Assembly (NCBI RefSeq): GCF_004027225.2
Contig: NC_044277.2
Coordinates: 96,221,552-96,285,551 of the forward strand
Direction of reading: 5' to 3'
Length of the DNA stretch: 64,000 bases
Source: Strigops habroptila
Taxonomy: Eukaryota; Chordata; Aves; Psittaciformes; Psittacidae
Part shown: one piece after another, positions 33,183 to 48,100 of the stretch
Layout: each line of letters opens with the position of its first letter
Position numbering within the stretch: the stretch's first letter is position 1
Position numbers and translations under genes: made by a program
The notes under the pieces: model-generated
The model's input: only the letters and a program-made list of their open reading frames with translations
Database searches by the model: none
What the model was told of the DNA's origin: nothing

Positions 33183-36100
33183 CTGAAAAGCAAAGTTAAG
33201 AAGTTATTTCCTGAAAAAAGTGTGGGGTTTTTTTGTTTGGTTTTTTTTTTTTTTCTTTATTTAACTGCACACCTACATATGTGGTGGCCTGTATTTCTGC
33301 TTTCCTCCTGCTTGAACCAAACAGTGAGTAGGGAAAGATTAAAGTAGAAAAGAGAGGAACTAAAGGAGGGCACAACCCGATATCCCATTCATAGGCTATT
33401 GGAATTTGAAAAGAAAGATGGCATAATTTCTAGTAGCCCAAAATATTGCTACTTGTACTATCTGGTAAAAATAAATGTCATGCAAGTCTTATAAATGGTA
33501 GTGTAAACTCACCAAGATGGATCGGTCATGACGTTCCTCCCATCAAAGGAGTATATTGGAACATGAATGTTGAATTGTCCACCATTTCCATTAAATATAG
33601 AATTCCAGTTACTGAAAAGTGTTTCTCCCTGTTAAAATGCAAAGCCACTTTTACAAATAAAACAAATCCAAAATCCACATCATACCTGATTCTTATAGAC
33701 TTACCTATACATCTAAAAGCTTATCTGCATTTAAGGACACCTACGATTCCAGTTTTCACATCACTTTCTGCATGATGCTCCTGAACAAACTTGCCTGATA
33801 TATCATCTCTATGCTAATAGTTCTCTGATTCACACCTTTGCCTCACAGCTGCATCTCAATTGTATTGTCACTCTAAATATTCAGCTTGATCATCTCCATT
33901 TCCACTATTCTTTTCCTCCTCAACTGCCTAAGGAGTTCTTTGAACAATTGCTTAGAACTACCTATAGACAAAATATACAGATAATTTGTGTTGGAAATTC
34001 TGTTGAGGTGATAATTTTGTGAAAATTGTGGCATTTGTTGCAAATAATCAAGGCAAAAGCTTTGCATCAGGCTACCTCTCAAACTGCTTTTGGTTTTTTC
34101 CAGTCAAAGTTGAAACAATAGTGTATTTACAGATTTGTCTCCAAGGCTCTGTATTTGCATGCACTTCAGAGTAGCATCCGTTCAGCATGTTCTAAGCATC
34201 ACGTAGTATTCCTTTAGGTTTCTTTGGCCGTTTGTTCTGAGAGGCCAGCCAATGCTACGGAGACATGGTTTGTTTTCCTCAGTTTAGAGTGTGGCTGTTT
34301 ATGTGAGACCACAAAATGACTCATGCTCTAGACTCTCAGTTTCATTGGGGTAAGTCCAGCATCACTCCTAAGCAGACTTTGCCTGTATCTTGAGAAATAA
34401 GAAAAATGGGCATTTTAGCCTACTATACTCTGTAATCATACTAGAAGGTAGAACATATCTGGTTTTGAGAAATGAGCATGCACTTTCCCTGCTGATAAAA
34501 AAAACATCCAGAAGGCTGAACATCATACTGTTGCTTTGTCAGAGCTCTGCTCAAAGTAGACTATTCTCATAGCTTTATTTCTACCATTAGCCTTAGGATA
34601 TTGGAAAAATCAACCCTTGAAAATGCAAAGGAAATATGTGACAATCTGTAACTTTCAACTTTATCACTACTTTTTTGGTTTTTGAACCTGACTCTGAAGT
34701 ACAAAGCAAAGCTGCTTCTTTATAAAATGCAGCTTGGGTTGAAACTTTCTGCTTTTACCATTTTCCAAGATTTTGGGGCAATTACAGCCTGTCCTAATAA
34801 AACAAATATTAAGTACTCATTTTTACCTTAAGATTGACTATTGGTAGATGGTATCGGTCGGTTTTTCTGACAACTGTGGCCAGATCTTGCAAATGCGATG
34901 AGAGGAAGGCTCTATAGGTAGATGTCAAGCCTGCTAGTTGGGCCTGTTGAAAACACTGAAAATCTGCTCGGATGTCACCAGAAAATGGCAAGTTTAAAGC
35001 CACCAGATGCAGCTGGAGTTAAAAAAGGAGAAAAGTCACCAGTTTTATGGTGGGTTTTTTTTTTTTTTTTGAGTTTGTAACACAAGGAAGATGTATATTG
35101 GAAACAAACTAGACCTCCCTTCCTCCTGCCAGAACAAGAACTGGTACCTTCCATACCAGGTATGACAGTTACTTGCTGCCATAACATTACATTTCTTAAA
35201 GCTGAGACCCATAGCAGAAATACTTCAAAATTTATCTGAAGAGAAGGCTCTGGAGAGATCTTACAGCAGCCTTCCAGTAGCTAAAGGAGGCCTACAAAAT
35301 GCTGGAGTGACTTTTTACGAGGACACGTAGTGACAGGACAAGGGAGAATGGCTTTAAGCTGAAAGAGGGGAGATTTAGATTATATATTAGGACAAGTTAT
35401 TCCCTGTGGGGATGATGAGGCCCTGGCACAGGTTGCCCCCAGAAGCTGTGACTGCCCCATCCCTGGCAGTGTTCAAGGCCAGGTTGGACGGGGCTTGGAG
35501 CAACCTGGTCTAATGGAAGGTGTCCCTGCCTGTGACAGGGGATTGGAAATGGATGAGCTTTAAGGTCCCTTCCAACCCAAACCATTCTAGGATTCCATGA
35601 AAATTAATGAAACCGTGAAGATTATATACTCTTAAAAAATAAAGTTATTTTAAAAGCAGCTAATATTTTTAAGTAGAAGTCTTGGAGTTACCACACAAAC
35701 AAAATCCCAGATCTTACAAGTACGAAATAAGTAGTAGGAAGTGACCGTACACCGTTTAAAAATTCACTATTAACAAATAGAAATAGCATGCTTGAATCAA
35801 ACAGTATAGATACAGGAACTAAACCACACTTTTTTTTTTTTTTAATCCACAAAAACCAACTTTTTTTGTTGTTTGTTTGTGGGGTTTTGTTCGTTTTTTG
35901 TCTTAGATATAACTCAGTTACCTTGCTTTATTTGTCTAACTATTTTTAAGTAGTGTAAATGAATGCTTAGGTTCTAAATTGTCTACCTAAAACAAACAGC
36001 ACGATGAAGATGATAGAAAATGTTCTGATTATTTTTTTAATTATTTGAATGCAACACTATTATTAACTTAAAAATTACTGTTTGTTGTAGGTACTATCAC

Positions 36101-39100
36101 TAAGTAAAGAGGTATTACAAACTCAGAATCAGCATTTCTTTTTAATTTGAGATGGGAAAGGGGCTAGGATGGTGAAAATAGATTTGGAGGAAAAAATTTA
36201 AACTTGTCTCTGAGATTTCTAAACCAGTTAAAGAAGTATATTTGTAAATTTCTAAAGTGATACAATAAATAATATTGTATTCACATAAATAAATGTGAAT
36301 ATGTATTTATATATTTAATGTGTATATAATTCTCATAATATATAATAATGTATCATATAATGAATTATATATTATATAATAATATATATTTTAATAAAAT
36401 ATATATAAATAAAATGTGTGAATTTGAAGAGCAATTATCACAAGTCTCTCTCAAGATACACACTGTCTTGTTTCAAGCCAAAGCTATGCAGCTGCAGTAC
36501 AGATCTCATACTTACTGCTGGTTTTCCATTGTTCATATTTGGTACTGGACTCCGTGCTGGAAGAGACTGAAATCCCTGTTATTTTAACACATGCAAACAG
36601 ATACGTTAAACATGTTACTCAGATTAGAGTTTTAGATAATAATTTTATAAATAAAGCAAACATTGAATACTGGAGAATCTGAAACTCTCCTGCCTCTGAA
36701 AAATAAACCCAAACCATGTAGCCAGGATACTTTATCTACGTATCAGACCGAATTAATGGTCTGTCACATAAATATGTGTTTGAAAGCTGTCTTGGCCGGA
36801 GTTGCTTTTCTAGACCCAAGTGTACCCATCCACAATGCTCTGCCAGAGCTGATGTCAGCACCTGGAATCCTGCATGAAAGCAGCTTGCTCTTGGCAGGAG
36901 CAGAAGGCCAGTTGAGGGAAATTAAAACTGGAAGGGTAAGGAGGATGTGGAAACAGAAAATGTAGTGGTGGGAATATTTATCCAGGCCTCTGTAATTCTG
37001 TCTTTGAAGCAATTGACATGTAGAGACCAGAAAGTCGATGATCTTCAGACTGTGTGAGGAACAGCAAAGTTTTCTTCTCTAGTTATGGTAAGCAAGAGTA
37101 ACAAGCTGTACCAGATGGGAAACTCATGTGGTGTCAGCTGGAGGCTGCATACAATTTCCTGTAACATAAGGTCTAGACATTTTCTCAGTGTGTTAAGTGC
37201 ACTTCTCTCTCATCAGACTGCTCACTAGCCCCTTCACCACTTCTTGGTTTTCATCCTCCTGCGATTTTTTTTGGGACAGACAGTGTGTCCATATGCAGGT
37301 TGGCACAATAACTTGCAGTATAGGGTCAGGTGCAAACTAACAATTGAGGCTTTAGAACAGATCCTTAGCACACTGTGGGATAAGCTACATGCAGGTGATG
37401 ATGATGTTCCCTGAATACAGGACTATAATAATTTAAAGTAAACTTCCTTTTCAGAAACAGAATTCTGAGTTTGCTTGAAAGAGACCAGGGCTTGATGCGG
37501 TTCTGGGCAACCTGATCTAGTTGAAGATGTCCCTGCTCATTGCAGGGGGGTCGGACTATATGGTCTTTGAAGGTCCCTTTCAACCCAAACCATTCCATGA
37601 TGCTATGAGTGATGCTATGAGTTGCAAAACAGGATACTGTTTGGTTTTGGTTTTTTTTTTTTCTGGTAGGCAGCTCGCTTTGTACTGCTTTTTGTAGATG
37701 CTGCTTTATCTCTATAGTGTTTGGAGTCTCAGAAAATAATGGAAACAGATGACTGGCGATTGTGAACCAATTTGCAAGCTTATGCAGTGGTAGGATGCTT
37801 ACTTTGAACTGACAGGTCTCAGTGGACAACCATGTTGTGCAGGGATCTGCCTGCAATCTGCCAAGTGTGTCGCCTGTTTTTGCACATTTAGACTCATTTT
37901 AGACACATTTTTCACAGTCCCATATATTGTACTTACATGGCTTGATAGGGCTGGAGGAGGAAGGCTGTCAGCAGGGATAGGAATTAGCTCACCAAGCTGA
38001 AAGAATCAAAAAGGACAAGAAAACAAAACCACATCACCAAGAGTTTCTGAACTATAAAAAAGGAATCTTTGCACCCATAGTTCTCCACCCATGTGAAAAA
38101 TATCTGCAACAACTCCATTTTGAGCAAGGGAGTTGGGAAAGATTAGTACATAGTGCAATAGTACCTGCAATTTTCTCCATCCATTTCGAACACGAATATA
38201 AACCTCACTGGTTTCACTCAGATAGATTAGCGTACCTTCTGCCACCAAATGAACTTTTTCCAACATACCCTCAATGTTATGGAATGTTGTAACCTGTCAA
38301 GTAGGAAAATGAAAGATGCTTCATCAGACACACAAAACATTTTTGCAAGTTAAATTGTTAACTGAAGTCTCATTTGAAGACATAATTGTCAATGTTTCTT
38401 GTGCAGGTAATGCTCATAAAGTCAGTTTTACATAATTTAGTACAAAAAGCTTCGGTAACATAAATATCTCACTAGTTTAGCACACCAGCATCATCGTTGT
38501 GTGGATTGTAGTAGAACTACACCAGTAGTTAATTTTGCACTGAGTGAAGATCATTGCATCTCTACAGTTCAGCATACTTGATGAAAATGGCAGAGTTCAG
38601 AAGAGATTTGATAAAGCTTGTAAATATCACACACAGCTCTAGATTAGTTTGCTTCTGTTATATTTTTCTTGGTGGTGGTGTGATCTCTTTTCTTTAAGGG
38701 TGTTTTCTTCCATCCAGATGCCTGTAGTTTACACAGCAAGTATTTTTCAATTCTCTTTCATAGATCATCATGAGGCTTAAACTGATGTCTGTCAGATATG
38801 GACATTGCACTTATTACCTCTGCCTTTATCACCTGAAGATCAGAATACAGTCCTCCTTAAGATGGGTTGCTTTTACACTCTGATAGTTGCAGGTAGTGTA
38901 AAATCAGGGGCAAGTTTCTTGAGAGTGTAATTTCTCATTTCTTCAGTGTCAGAAGGCATACTAATGCTTTGTGAATCATGCAGAGCCCTACTATAGATTT
39001 GCATATTGGTTTTTAATGTTGGTTTTGACCTAAGTGGTCTTGGATCTTCTATCTGAGGCAGGAGCTCCTAGCCTGTATCTACAGTCCACTACCTTGGGGC

Positions 39101-42100
39101 ACCGGCCTTTGAACACCTGTTTCTCCCCTGATCTGTTATCATTGTCAGTCTTGAATTGCTATGAGAAAAGGCAGTCAGCAGAGGTATGACACTATGGTGC
39201 GCAGGCATTAAAAAATTAAAACTCAGGTTCTTGTTAGTTCATTTGATATGATATACATGATCTGAAAGTCTGCTTGTTCATTAGTGCATTCTCAAATGAT
39301 TGCCTAAGATATCCATTGAATTGCTGTTCTACCATAACATGAGAATGTGGAAAAGGAAGAATTTGCAATGAACCCCCTCTTCTAGCTTGATTTTTTCCCC
39401 CCCCCCCAAAAAACTATGACTATTTAATTTAGAAATCAACAAGACAGAAGCTGTCATTTTTACTGCATGGATATCTGGGATACAATTCTGATTTGATTCA
39501 TGCAGTGAGAAAAGGAAACAATTAAATCTATATGTATTATCTGACACAACAATTTTTAGATTTGCTAGGGAAATCTATGGTTTTCTTCTTAGAATCAAGT
39601 GACCTATATTAATGGGTTTTAATTCAGTCAAGTGTTTTTTTCAGGTAAATTGGGCATTCAGTAGTTATTCTAGTATCTCAGCAGGTGAAGCTGCTAAACT
39701 CTTTCAGAGGCATTGCTTTGCACATAGAATATGCACGTTTCCATTACTTTAGCATGCCATCAATCTGTACGTTTGTTTGAATAGGCTGTAACTAACAAGG
39801 CAATGGACAGACTTCTTACCGCTTTTCCCAACTCTATGGATTTCTTGCTGAAAAATTTGGTTCAGAAAACCAGAAAACATTCTAATAAATAAAAACACAG
39901 GAAGGAGCTTTCCCTCCTCTCAGTGCTACCAATGGCCACCAAAAGATCTGAAGCAATGTTTCAATGGCAAAATTCCTTATTTTGCTGTCTTACCAGACTC
40001 CTGGTTGCGGGTGGCCCTGGCTCTCCAGGAGGACCTGGTGGCCCAGGCATTGCAGCTGCTAAAATGAAACAAGCATACATGTTGAAGGTCATCTTTCCTG
40101 AGAGACAAGGTTAGTGACATAAAGAACGGGCTTGGTGGTGGTGTCTTTAAATAGCCATAGGCCTTACATAGAACTTACATGATCAAGTTCTGAATAGCTG
40201 TGTTTAAGATGACGACAGAAAATACATTCAGAGGATTTTTTTTAAAGCACTGGTGAAACAGTCTTATCTCTGTTATTCGGGAGGTTAAGGTCAACAGATT
40301 TCAATCTGTTACAGACACTCTGCAAGTCATGGAATCAGAATGATTTGGGTTGGAAGGGACCTTAAAGATCATCTGTCTCCAACCCCCTGCCACAGGCAAG
40401 GACACCTTCCATTAGACCAGCTTGCTCCAAGCCCCGTCCAACCTGACCTTGAACACTGCCAGGGATGGGGCAGCCACAGCTTCTGGGGGCAACCTGTGCC
40501 AGAGCCTCATCACCCTCACAAGGAAGAACTTCGTCCTCAGATTTCATCTAAATCTCCCCTCTGCCAGTTTAAATCCATTCCCTTTTGTCCTTTCCCTACA
40601 TGCTCTTGTAAAAAGACTCTCTCCACCTTCCTTGTTGACCCCTTTAGGAACTGGAAGCTGCTCTAAGGTGTCCCCAGAGCCTTCTCTTCTCCAGGCTGAA
40701 CAAGCCCAGCTCTCTCAGCCTGCCTCCATAGCAGAGGTGCTTCAGCCAGCTTCATCTTCCAGTTCCCTCAGAACCTGTGGATGCCTCTCATCAGGTCCCA
40801 TGGACTTACGCATCTCCAGGTTCCTTAAATGGTCTCAAACCTGATCTCCTGCAGTGGGTGGTTCTTCATTCTCCCAGTCCCTGCCTTTGCATTCTGCGAC
40901 TTGGGTGGTGTGGCTGGAGCTCTTGCTGGTGACGACCAATGCAAAAAAGTCCTTGAGCACCTCGGCCTTCTCCATGTCCTGAGTAACCAGGTCTCCCGTT
41001 TCCTTCCAAAGAGGGCCCACATATTCTTTCATCTTTCTTTTATCCCTGATATACCTATAGAAGCTTTTCTTGTTGCCCTTAATGTCCCTGGCCAGATTTA
41101 ATTCTGTCAGGGCTTTAGCTTTCCTAGCCTGATCCCTGACTGCTCAGAAAATTTCTCTATATTCCTTTCAGTCTACCCATCCTTGCTTCCACCCTCTGTA
41201 TGCTTTTTTTTGTGTGGGTGTTGGAGTTCGTCCAGGAGCTCCAAATGAACCAGATCCGCTTAAAATGACCAGAATGCTCTTCTGCTAGCTGCTAATGATG
41301 TACATATGGCAGAGGAAGAACTTTTAGCTCCTACCTGTGTAGGCTTTGAGGGAGGCTTTTGCTCTGAAAGTAAACGAAGCCATAAAGAATTCTCCAGTGG
41401 TATGAACTTGAACTTCTAAGACTGCAGTCCACAACATCTAGTACCTAGTGGCTATCTCTACTCCAAACCTGAATTTCTTCACCTTGAGGTGAAAGTCCCT
41501 GTTTTCTGGAGTAAAAACTCTTTTCTTTTTAGAAAGGGAAGAAGGAAAGGTATGGAAGACTGAAAGCAAACATCTTTCCCCATATTACAGTATGTGAGCC
41601 CCATATTACAGTAACGGCTTTAAGAGAGATAACAGTGCCTTGAGGCTGGGGAACAAATAAACATCTGCATTCGTAACGTTTAGTAAAATGGACATCAATC
41701 AGTGTGCTGCCTAAAGAAGCTTTTTACAAAGCAGAGAGGAAAATGTGTAGGAGGATGATGAAGACTAATGGCAGCGAGGATAAGTGAAAGTGTAGGGATG
41801 GAGTGCTAATAATAATTTGTTTTGTCTGACTGGGTCTCAGCTAATTTTCAGAAGTCCTCAATTTATATATTTATAAATTATACAGGAAAAGGCCTGAAGG
41901 CCTTTATGGATGCTGAGGATCTGTCCATATTGTAATGGTCAGGGGCAAATTCAGGTACAGACCTATGTTCCAACATTAAACATATTAAGGATTTCTTCTT
42001 TCTCAAATATTCTTCAGAGGATGAACACTTCTGATAAACAGTTAATAATATTAACTGGAGCACAGATTGAACCTTGTCCCTGGGCAGCTATATAAATCAG

Positions 42101-45100
42101 TCTGACCAGGTTCAAGAAATACCTGGAGAGAACAAAATGGGGACAGAGTGGTCTGCTTCCCAACTAGCATGCTGAGGCACAGGTCTTGTGAGTAAACAGA
42201 CTGATTGTTAGTTCTCAGAAAAAGAGATCAGTATTAGCTAGACCTGCCCAAACTTTAGGTAAGACAGATGTGCCTTATAGCCTCTCTATTCTGTTAATTC
42301 CCTTTCTGTTAGTACACCATCTTCAGTTGAGATTAAGGAATGCTTCACTCTGGTTTTACCTGGCTGGATTCCCAAACTGGTCACAGTTCCCAGAGGGAAG
42401 AACGTTAGAGTCACTTGCTCAGGCAGACCTGTCGAGTAATATCAGAGGAGCCCAGGACCCCATCCTCCAGAACCTAGTCTAAGGTCATTATACTGGTCAT
42501 TAACAGTATGAGGTTAGTCACTAGCAGACCTGTGACCCAAGAAGAGTCAAAGCAAAAATGTCTTGAACTACAACATTTGGTTTATAGCCACATACTCCCT
42601 CTGATGCAAGTTTGAGAGAATCCACCTGAAGCTTCAGTGCCACCTTGTTTGCAAAGTCGTCTCCCCCCTGCCCTGATGTGATTATTTGTAGCACATTTCA
42701 CTCCCTTTCTAGTCCAGTAAGTTGAAAATCATTAAAGGTACAGTAACCAACCCTCCCAGAGTTTTGTTTCTGTTCAGCATTTGCATAACAACTAGCTTTT
42801 AGAAGCACTTCTCCAGCAGTTTCATTCCAGACCTAAACTCTACTGTGAGTACTGCCTTTAAATCATAGAGTCACAGAATCATTTAGGTTGGAAAAAATTT
42901 TAAGATCATTGAGCCCAACAGATCCAAGCACAGGACCCAGCACTGAGCCTAGTTGAACCTCAGACAATTGGCCTTGACCCATCAATCCAGCCTGTCCAGA
43001 TCCCTTCCAGGGGCCTTCTTAACCTCAAGCAGACCAACACTCCCTCCCAACTTGGTGTCATCTGCAAACTTACTGAGGGTTTACTTGAGCCACTCATCCA
43101 GATCATTGATAAAGACATTAAACAGAACTGGCCCCAGTACTAAGTCCTGGGGAACACCACCTGTGACTGACTGGCTGTCACCCAGATTTAACTTCATTCA
43201 GCACAAGAAGAGCATGTTCCCCATTACCCATAAGGAGAAATTGGTAGAGAGCAGGAGGAAACAGGGAAGCAACCTGAATCGGATGTGCAGAGTGGGCAGG
43301 CAGATGGAAGAACAGGTATGTAAAGGAAGTGGTGGTGTGGGTGTGGGCACATGCATATACACTTGCATATACAGTGAAAAGCAAAATCACACCCTCTCAC
43401 CTGAGCCATATATTGCAGGAGGTCCTGGTGGGCCTGGTGGGCCGGGTGGGCCAGGAGGTCCAATTTTTCCATAACCTGGTAAGCCAGGTAGGCCAGGTAA
43501 CCCTGGAGGTCCTCTGGGTCCAACAACTGAATCCCCTTTTGGTCCCTATCAGTGATAAAACAGTATTTCTTTGAATGTGTCAGTTTCATTGATGCAGAGC
43601 CTTTATTTCTGCTGGCAACATTTTCTGCCACCACACCACTGTTCAGACATGAGTCTGTATGTAGTTTTCTTCAAGGAGGCATCGATATTAATGGAAAATG
43701 AAAAAGATGACCAATTTTGAATTCAAAAATTTAAGTTTCAGAAAGCTTTCTGAAAGTTCTCGCACCTATTTCTCAGTAGCTGATACCTGCAAAACTCTCC
43801 ACGGTACTCTCAAAGTCTTGGATCTCAACTGTGCTCTTGCTGAGGCTACTTCATCTGATGTGTTTATAAGAGTTTGTCTGAAGGTACAGCGTGCAAAGCT
43901 TTAACATAAAGTGTGTCTGTGCAGGATGTATGTCTCATGATGAGTGTTTTCTTCTCTCTCCTGTGATCAAATTTCAGCTCATATTCCTGAAACTCTCCAG
44001 CTGCTGGTCTTCCAGATTGAAAAGGCTCTAACTCTACGTTTCCAGTTCAGCAGTGTGTCCTCAGCCTGAACGAGGAGGGCTTGTGCTCCCTGTGCTAAAA
44101 CTGGCTTGCATACATGGAACAGTTTTTGGGCCCTGGACTAGGAGAGCTCAGCTGTGCCAACCAACTCCTTCTTGCCAGTAGAACAGTTTCTAAACAGGGA
44201 GATGGTTCTCAGAAATGTGGAGTAGTGCCAGGGGGATTTTTTGAAGGTGGGCTTGCTAACCTAACACTTCGTCCTCAGTTGTGACCCACTTATTCATGCT
44301 CCTTGGCACTGAATATGATAATGGAGCAATGCAGTGCACATATTTGTTGCCACATCCCAGGGATAAACTCGGGTTTCCAAATAATTAGTCCATTTGATTC
44401 CAAAGCAGCTGTGGTGGGAATTGCCAGAAGATAAAACAACTAGGTAGAGATTAGACAGTGGCTGAATTTTATAGGAATGATCCAGACTCATACACACTGG
44501 ACTTTACATTCATGTTTTTGGATTAGTGGAATAGAAAATTCCACTTAGATTAATTATTTAGATGGTACATAATTATTTTGGCATTTATGGGGACGTAAGT
44601 AGGAGCGTCACAAGTTATATATACTGCCTTGATTTGTAACGCTATTAATAGCATGAATCTACATACTGATGTAGTTGTATTAGACAGCTGAGCATAAAAT
44701 TACATCAGTTTTTCATAGCAATTAATTCTGTGCACAACAGTGAAGTGTCTGTGTTTATGCCTAATGCAACTCTCTTCTATTCACCTAATGGTTAGCATAT
44801 GAATTTTTATATAGTTCTTAGCATCATTTTATGTTTATCTCTTTCTAGTGCCTTCTAAATTAAAGCAATGGGTACCCACAAATATTCCTATTCTACAACT
44901 TACAACCAATCCTGGTCTTCCAGGTGGTCCAGGAGGTCCTGTCAGAAAAAAACCTCCATTTGGTTCTCCTTTTTCTCCTTTTAAACCAGTGACTCCGTTG
45001 TCTCCTTTTTCACCCTTTAAAGAGAATGTATTTTAAAATGTTGAGCTGAAGTGAGATCAGAACTCTATGTACTGATCTTTCAAAGTTACATGAAACCTCT

Positions 45101-48100
45101 GAGCTTAATAAAGAAAAGCATCTGCCTAAAATTTTTTTCACATCATGCCCTTCTTCAGTGATACGGAATGAAAAGGAACACTTTCTCTATTGAGGCTGCA
45201 AGGCTCTCTCAGAGCAGGAGCTAGAGGAGTTGGGGTTAGGTGGAAGCAGAGAAAATACCTCTGCTGTTTTCTGCTATTCTACCCACAAAACCTTGCTCTG
45301 TGCAGTAAGTGGAGGTAAAGAGAAGGTTGGAGGAAGCATAAAAGCCTGTGTTTCTGCTTTTCTCCCTCATCAAGGAAAAATCAAAACGAAGATTGAGATG
45401 GAATAGACACATATTAAAAAGTATGTGGCAAAGTAAAGATAACTGTGCATAGGATGAGAGAGAAGGGTGGGGGTGTGTAACAGGATAACGGAAGAGACAC
45501 CATACAAAATTGCATACACTTTGAACTGCATGCCTTTTTCTGTCCTTCATTGTTGGTTATCAGTTAGTTTGGGGAACAGTCATTACTAGGTCATTATCTC
45601 TCTCTGCAAAATGAGCCACAGCAATTGTAGGTTCCTCCTCACATTATTTTCCTCTGTTCATCTGCCCTTTTTTTTTTTAACTTCAACTTTTTTTGGTCTA
45701 CTTTGTTTCACCTTTCTGAGAAATAAACCTATGAATAGAAGAGGCAAAGAGCAAAGCAAGAATGGCAGGTAACTGCAGAAAGCCGGTAGAGATGGGTATG
45801 TATAGCTCGTCCCTGGACTTTTCTTCTTTTTAGTTTCCCAGTAAACAGAACTATAAAGCTTTCTGTATGGCATGCCATTTTGTAGAGATGAAGGACTAGA
45901 TAAAAAACGAGTTCTTTGTAGCTAAAACTGTAAAGCTACAGACACGACTCTATAAGATCAAAGAAGCCATATCAGCTCTGTCATGCATACATGTAGCACT
46001 TTATGTCATAGGAATAACTTAGGTGCACTCAGCCAAGCTGAAACAAAATCTGTAAACCAGACGGCGCCAAGAGTCCTTCAAGGAAACTGACAGTACACTG
46101 CTTTTGGTGATATCATTAAATGATAACTTGTTTCAAATTTTTTCATCAGGTCTACTGGTAAAGAGCCTTGTTCACTTAAAAGCATTTAAAATAATATTGC
46201 ATTGGTATTCATCTTTGTCTCTTGAAGCATTCAGGAGAATAATGGAAGAAAGACCAAACACATCAGGGTAAGGGTATACTTTCTTGTAAGAGATTCCAGA
46301 GAAAGTAGTTTCCATTCTTTGAACTTATTCAGGGTGCTTAAGAGAGAAATAGTACTACACAGAAGTAATTTCTCTCCTCCTCCCTCCCCCAATGTGTTAA
46401 TTATTGCTAAATTTTTCTAGAAGCCCTTTAGGTAATGGATGTCTCTTAGCTGACCTGGCATGGAAACAAAAGCATTCATTTATGGCAGATAATTTATACC
46501 AATTTATGTTAGGTAACAGTGAATTATGACTCACTTTAATATCATTAGGAAGGTAAAAAGCCTCAGTAATAAATTTTTTACAGAAGTAATCTTTATAGAC
46601 TACTGACATCTGCTATCTCTATACTTGTAATAAATCTGTCTATGCAGCTGTATAACCTATATAAATTTGTATAATTTATAATCTATATAAATTTGCATAA
46701 TTTGTAATTACTGGTGCTCTGATTTGTTTTGTATATTTCACCATGCTATACTGTTTTATGCTTAATTTATAGTAAAGTACATTTTGAAAAAGCTTAACAG
46801 AACTCGAGCACAAATGGGATATAATTACCTTTATGCTATTAATAAAGTGGCTAAAATATGATGGAGTCAGAGGTGGACCTGAAAAATGAAGAAAATACAA
46901 TAAAGTACAATAATTATCTGTAATTTTCTTTTTAAAAGCAGTGCTTTGGGTATTACTGGTTTAGGATTTTAAAGGAAAAATATTTACCATTATAACATTA
47001 ACCTTTAAATCTAACAGATATTTTTAGTTTTATTTCCTAACAAAGCAAGGCTTACATGTCCTATCTTGTCTGTTACTCCTCCACCTTAGTAACTTCTGAA
47101 TCTGATTGTGAATTTCAGACAAATTTGAAAACAAAGAAATCTCAAAGATGAAAAATTCCCAGTCTTCTAAAAAAAACAAATGGCAGCCTAGCAAAGGCTT
47201 AAAGAGAAGCATTCAAATTAACCCCTTTGATGGAAACCAAGGTGAAAGAAAAGCTTTCCATATGTTTTGCCAGCAGTGGGGTGAGCAATCAGTAGCTGCA
47301 TTATCGTTCATGCAAGGACAGTACCATAACTGACAAGCGAAAGAAATAGGAAAGAAATAGGGAAACAGCACTGCTGTGTTGCTGATCACAGAATTATTGT
47401 TCCTTGAAGTTTTTCTGCAACAAAACTCGACACCAGTATCAATGGTTATACCACCTGTATTGTGTTGTTTGCCAATGTTGGTCAGCCAAAGCTGCCAAGC
47501 AGGCACAAAAAACCTAAAAAGCCTTCAAATAATCTTTGTTTGGCATACCCTTGGAAAAAAGACTGTTTTACAGCTGTCCGTAACAGCTTAATGCATTTTC
47601 TTCAAATATGTTCCAATTAATTTTTGAGATCTTTGTGTCCAACCCTATGACAGCCATAGGACTCAGATCTCAGTTTGCTGTCTCAGATACAATTAAGTCA
47701 AGTAGACATTGTATACATCTGTATACATCAGAAATGTATTCCTCCTATGGCAGCTATTTTGGTTTTATTCCAACCCTGCCAATTATAGCTCGCTACAGCG
47801 GTTTACTTGATCCATGTGAGGAGATGCTGTTTACCCACTTTTTAATGTTGGCTTCATATTTTTCATGATATCAATTAATAGAGCCTGTTTGTAAGGTTGG
47901 AGAGGAGATATTTTGTGAAAATAAATAATAAATCCACTGACTGGACAAGTACTACAGTTCAGAAAGCTTTTCTGATTGCTGAAACTCAACAGATATTGTA
48001 GTAGAATGAGCTTCAGCCATCTGTCCCTAAGAGAAGGTTTTGAAAAATTCCAGTACTTTAATCATGTTCTACCACCCTGCAACTTCTGGCTTGTGAATTT

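Noticed and set aside
36663..36965. 100-codon plus-strand frame
   Set aside because: Starts at TTG, antisense to a COL15A1 intron, no domain, no splice support.
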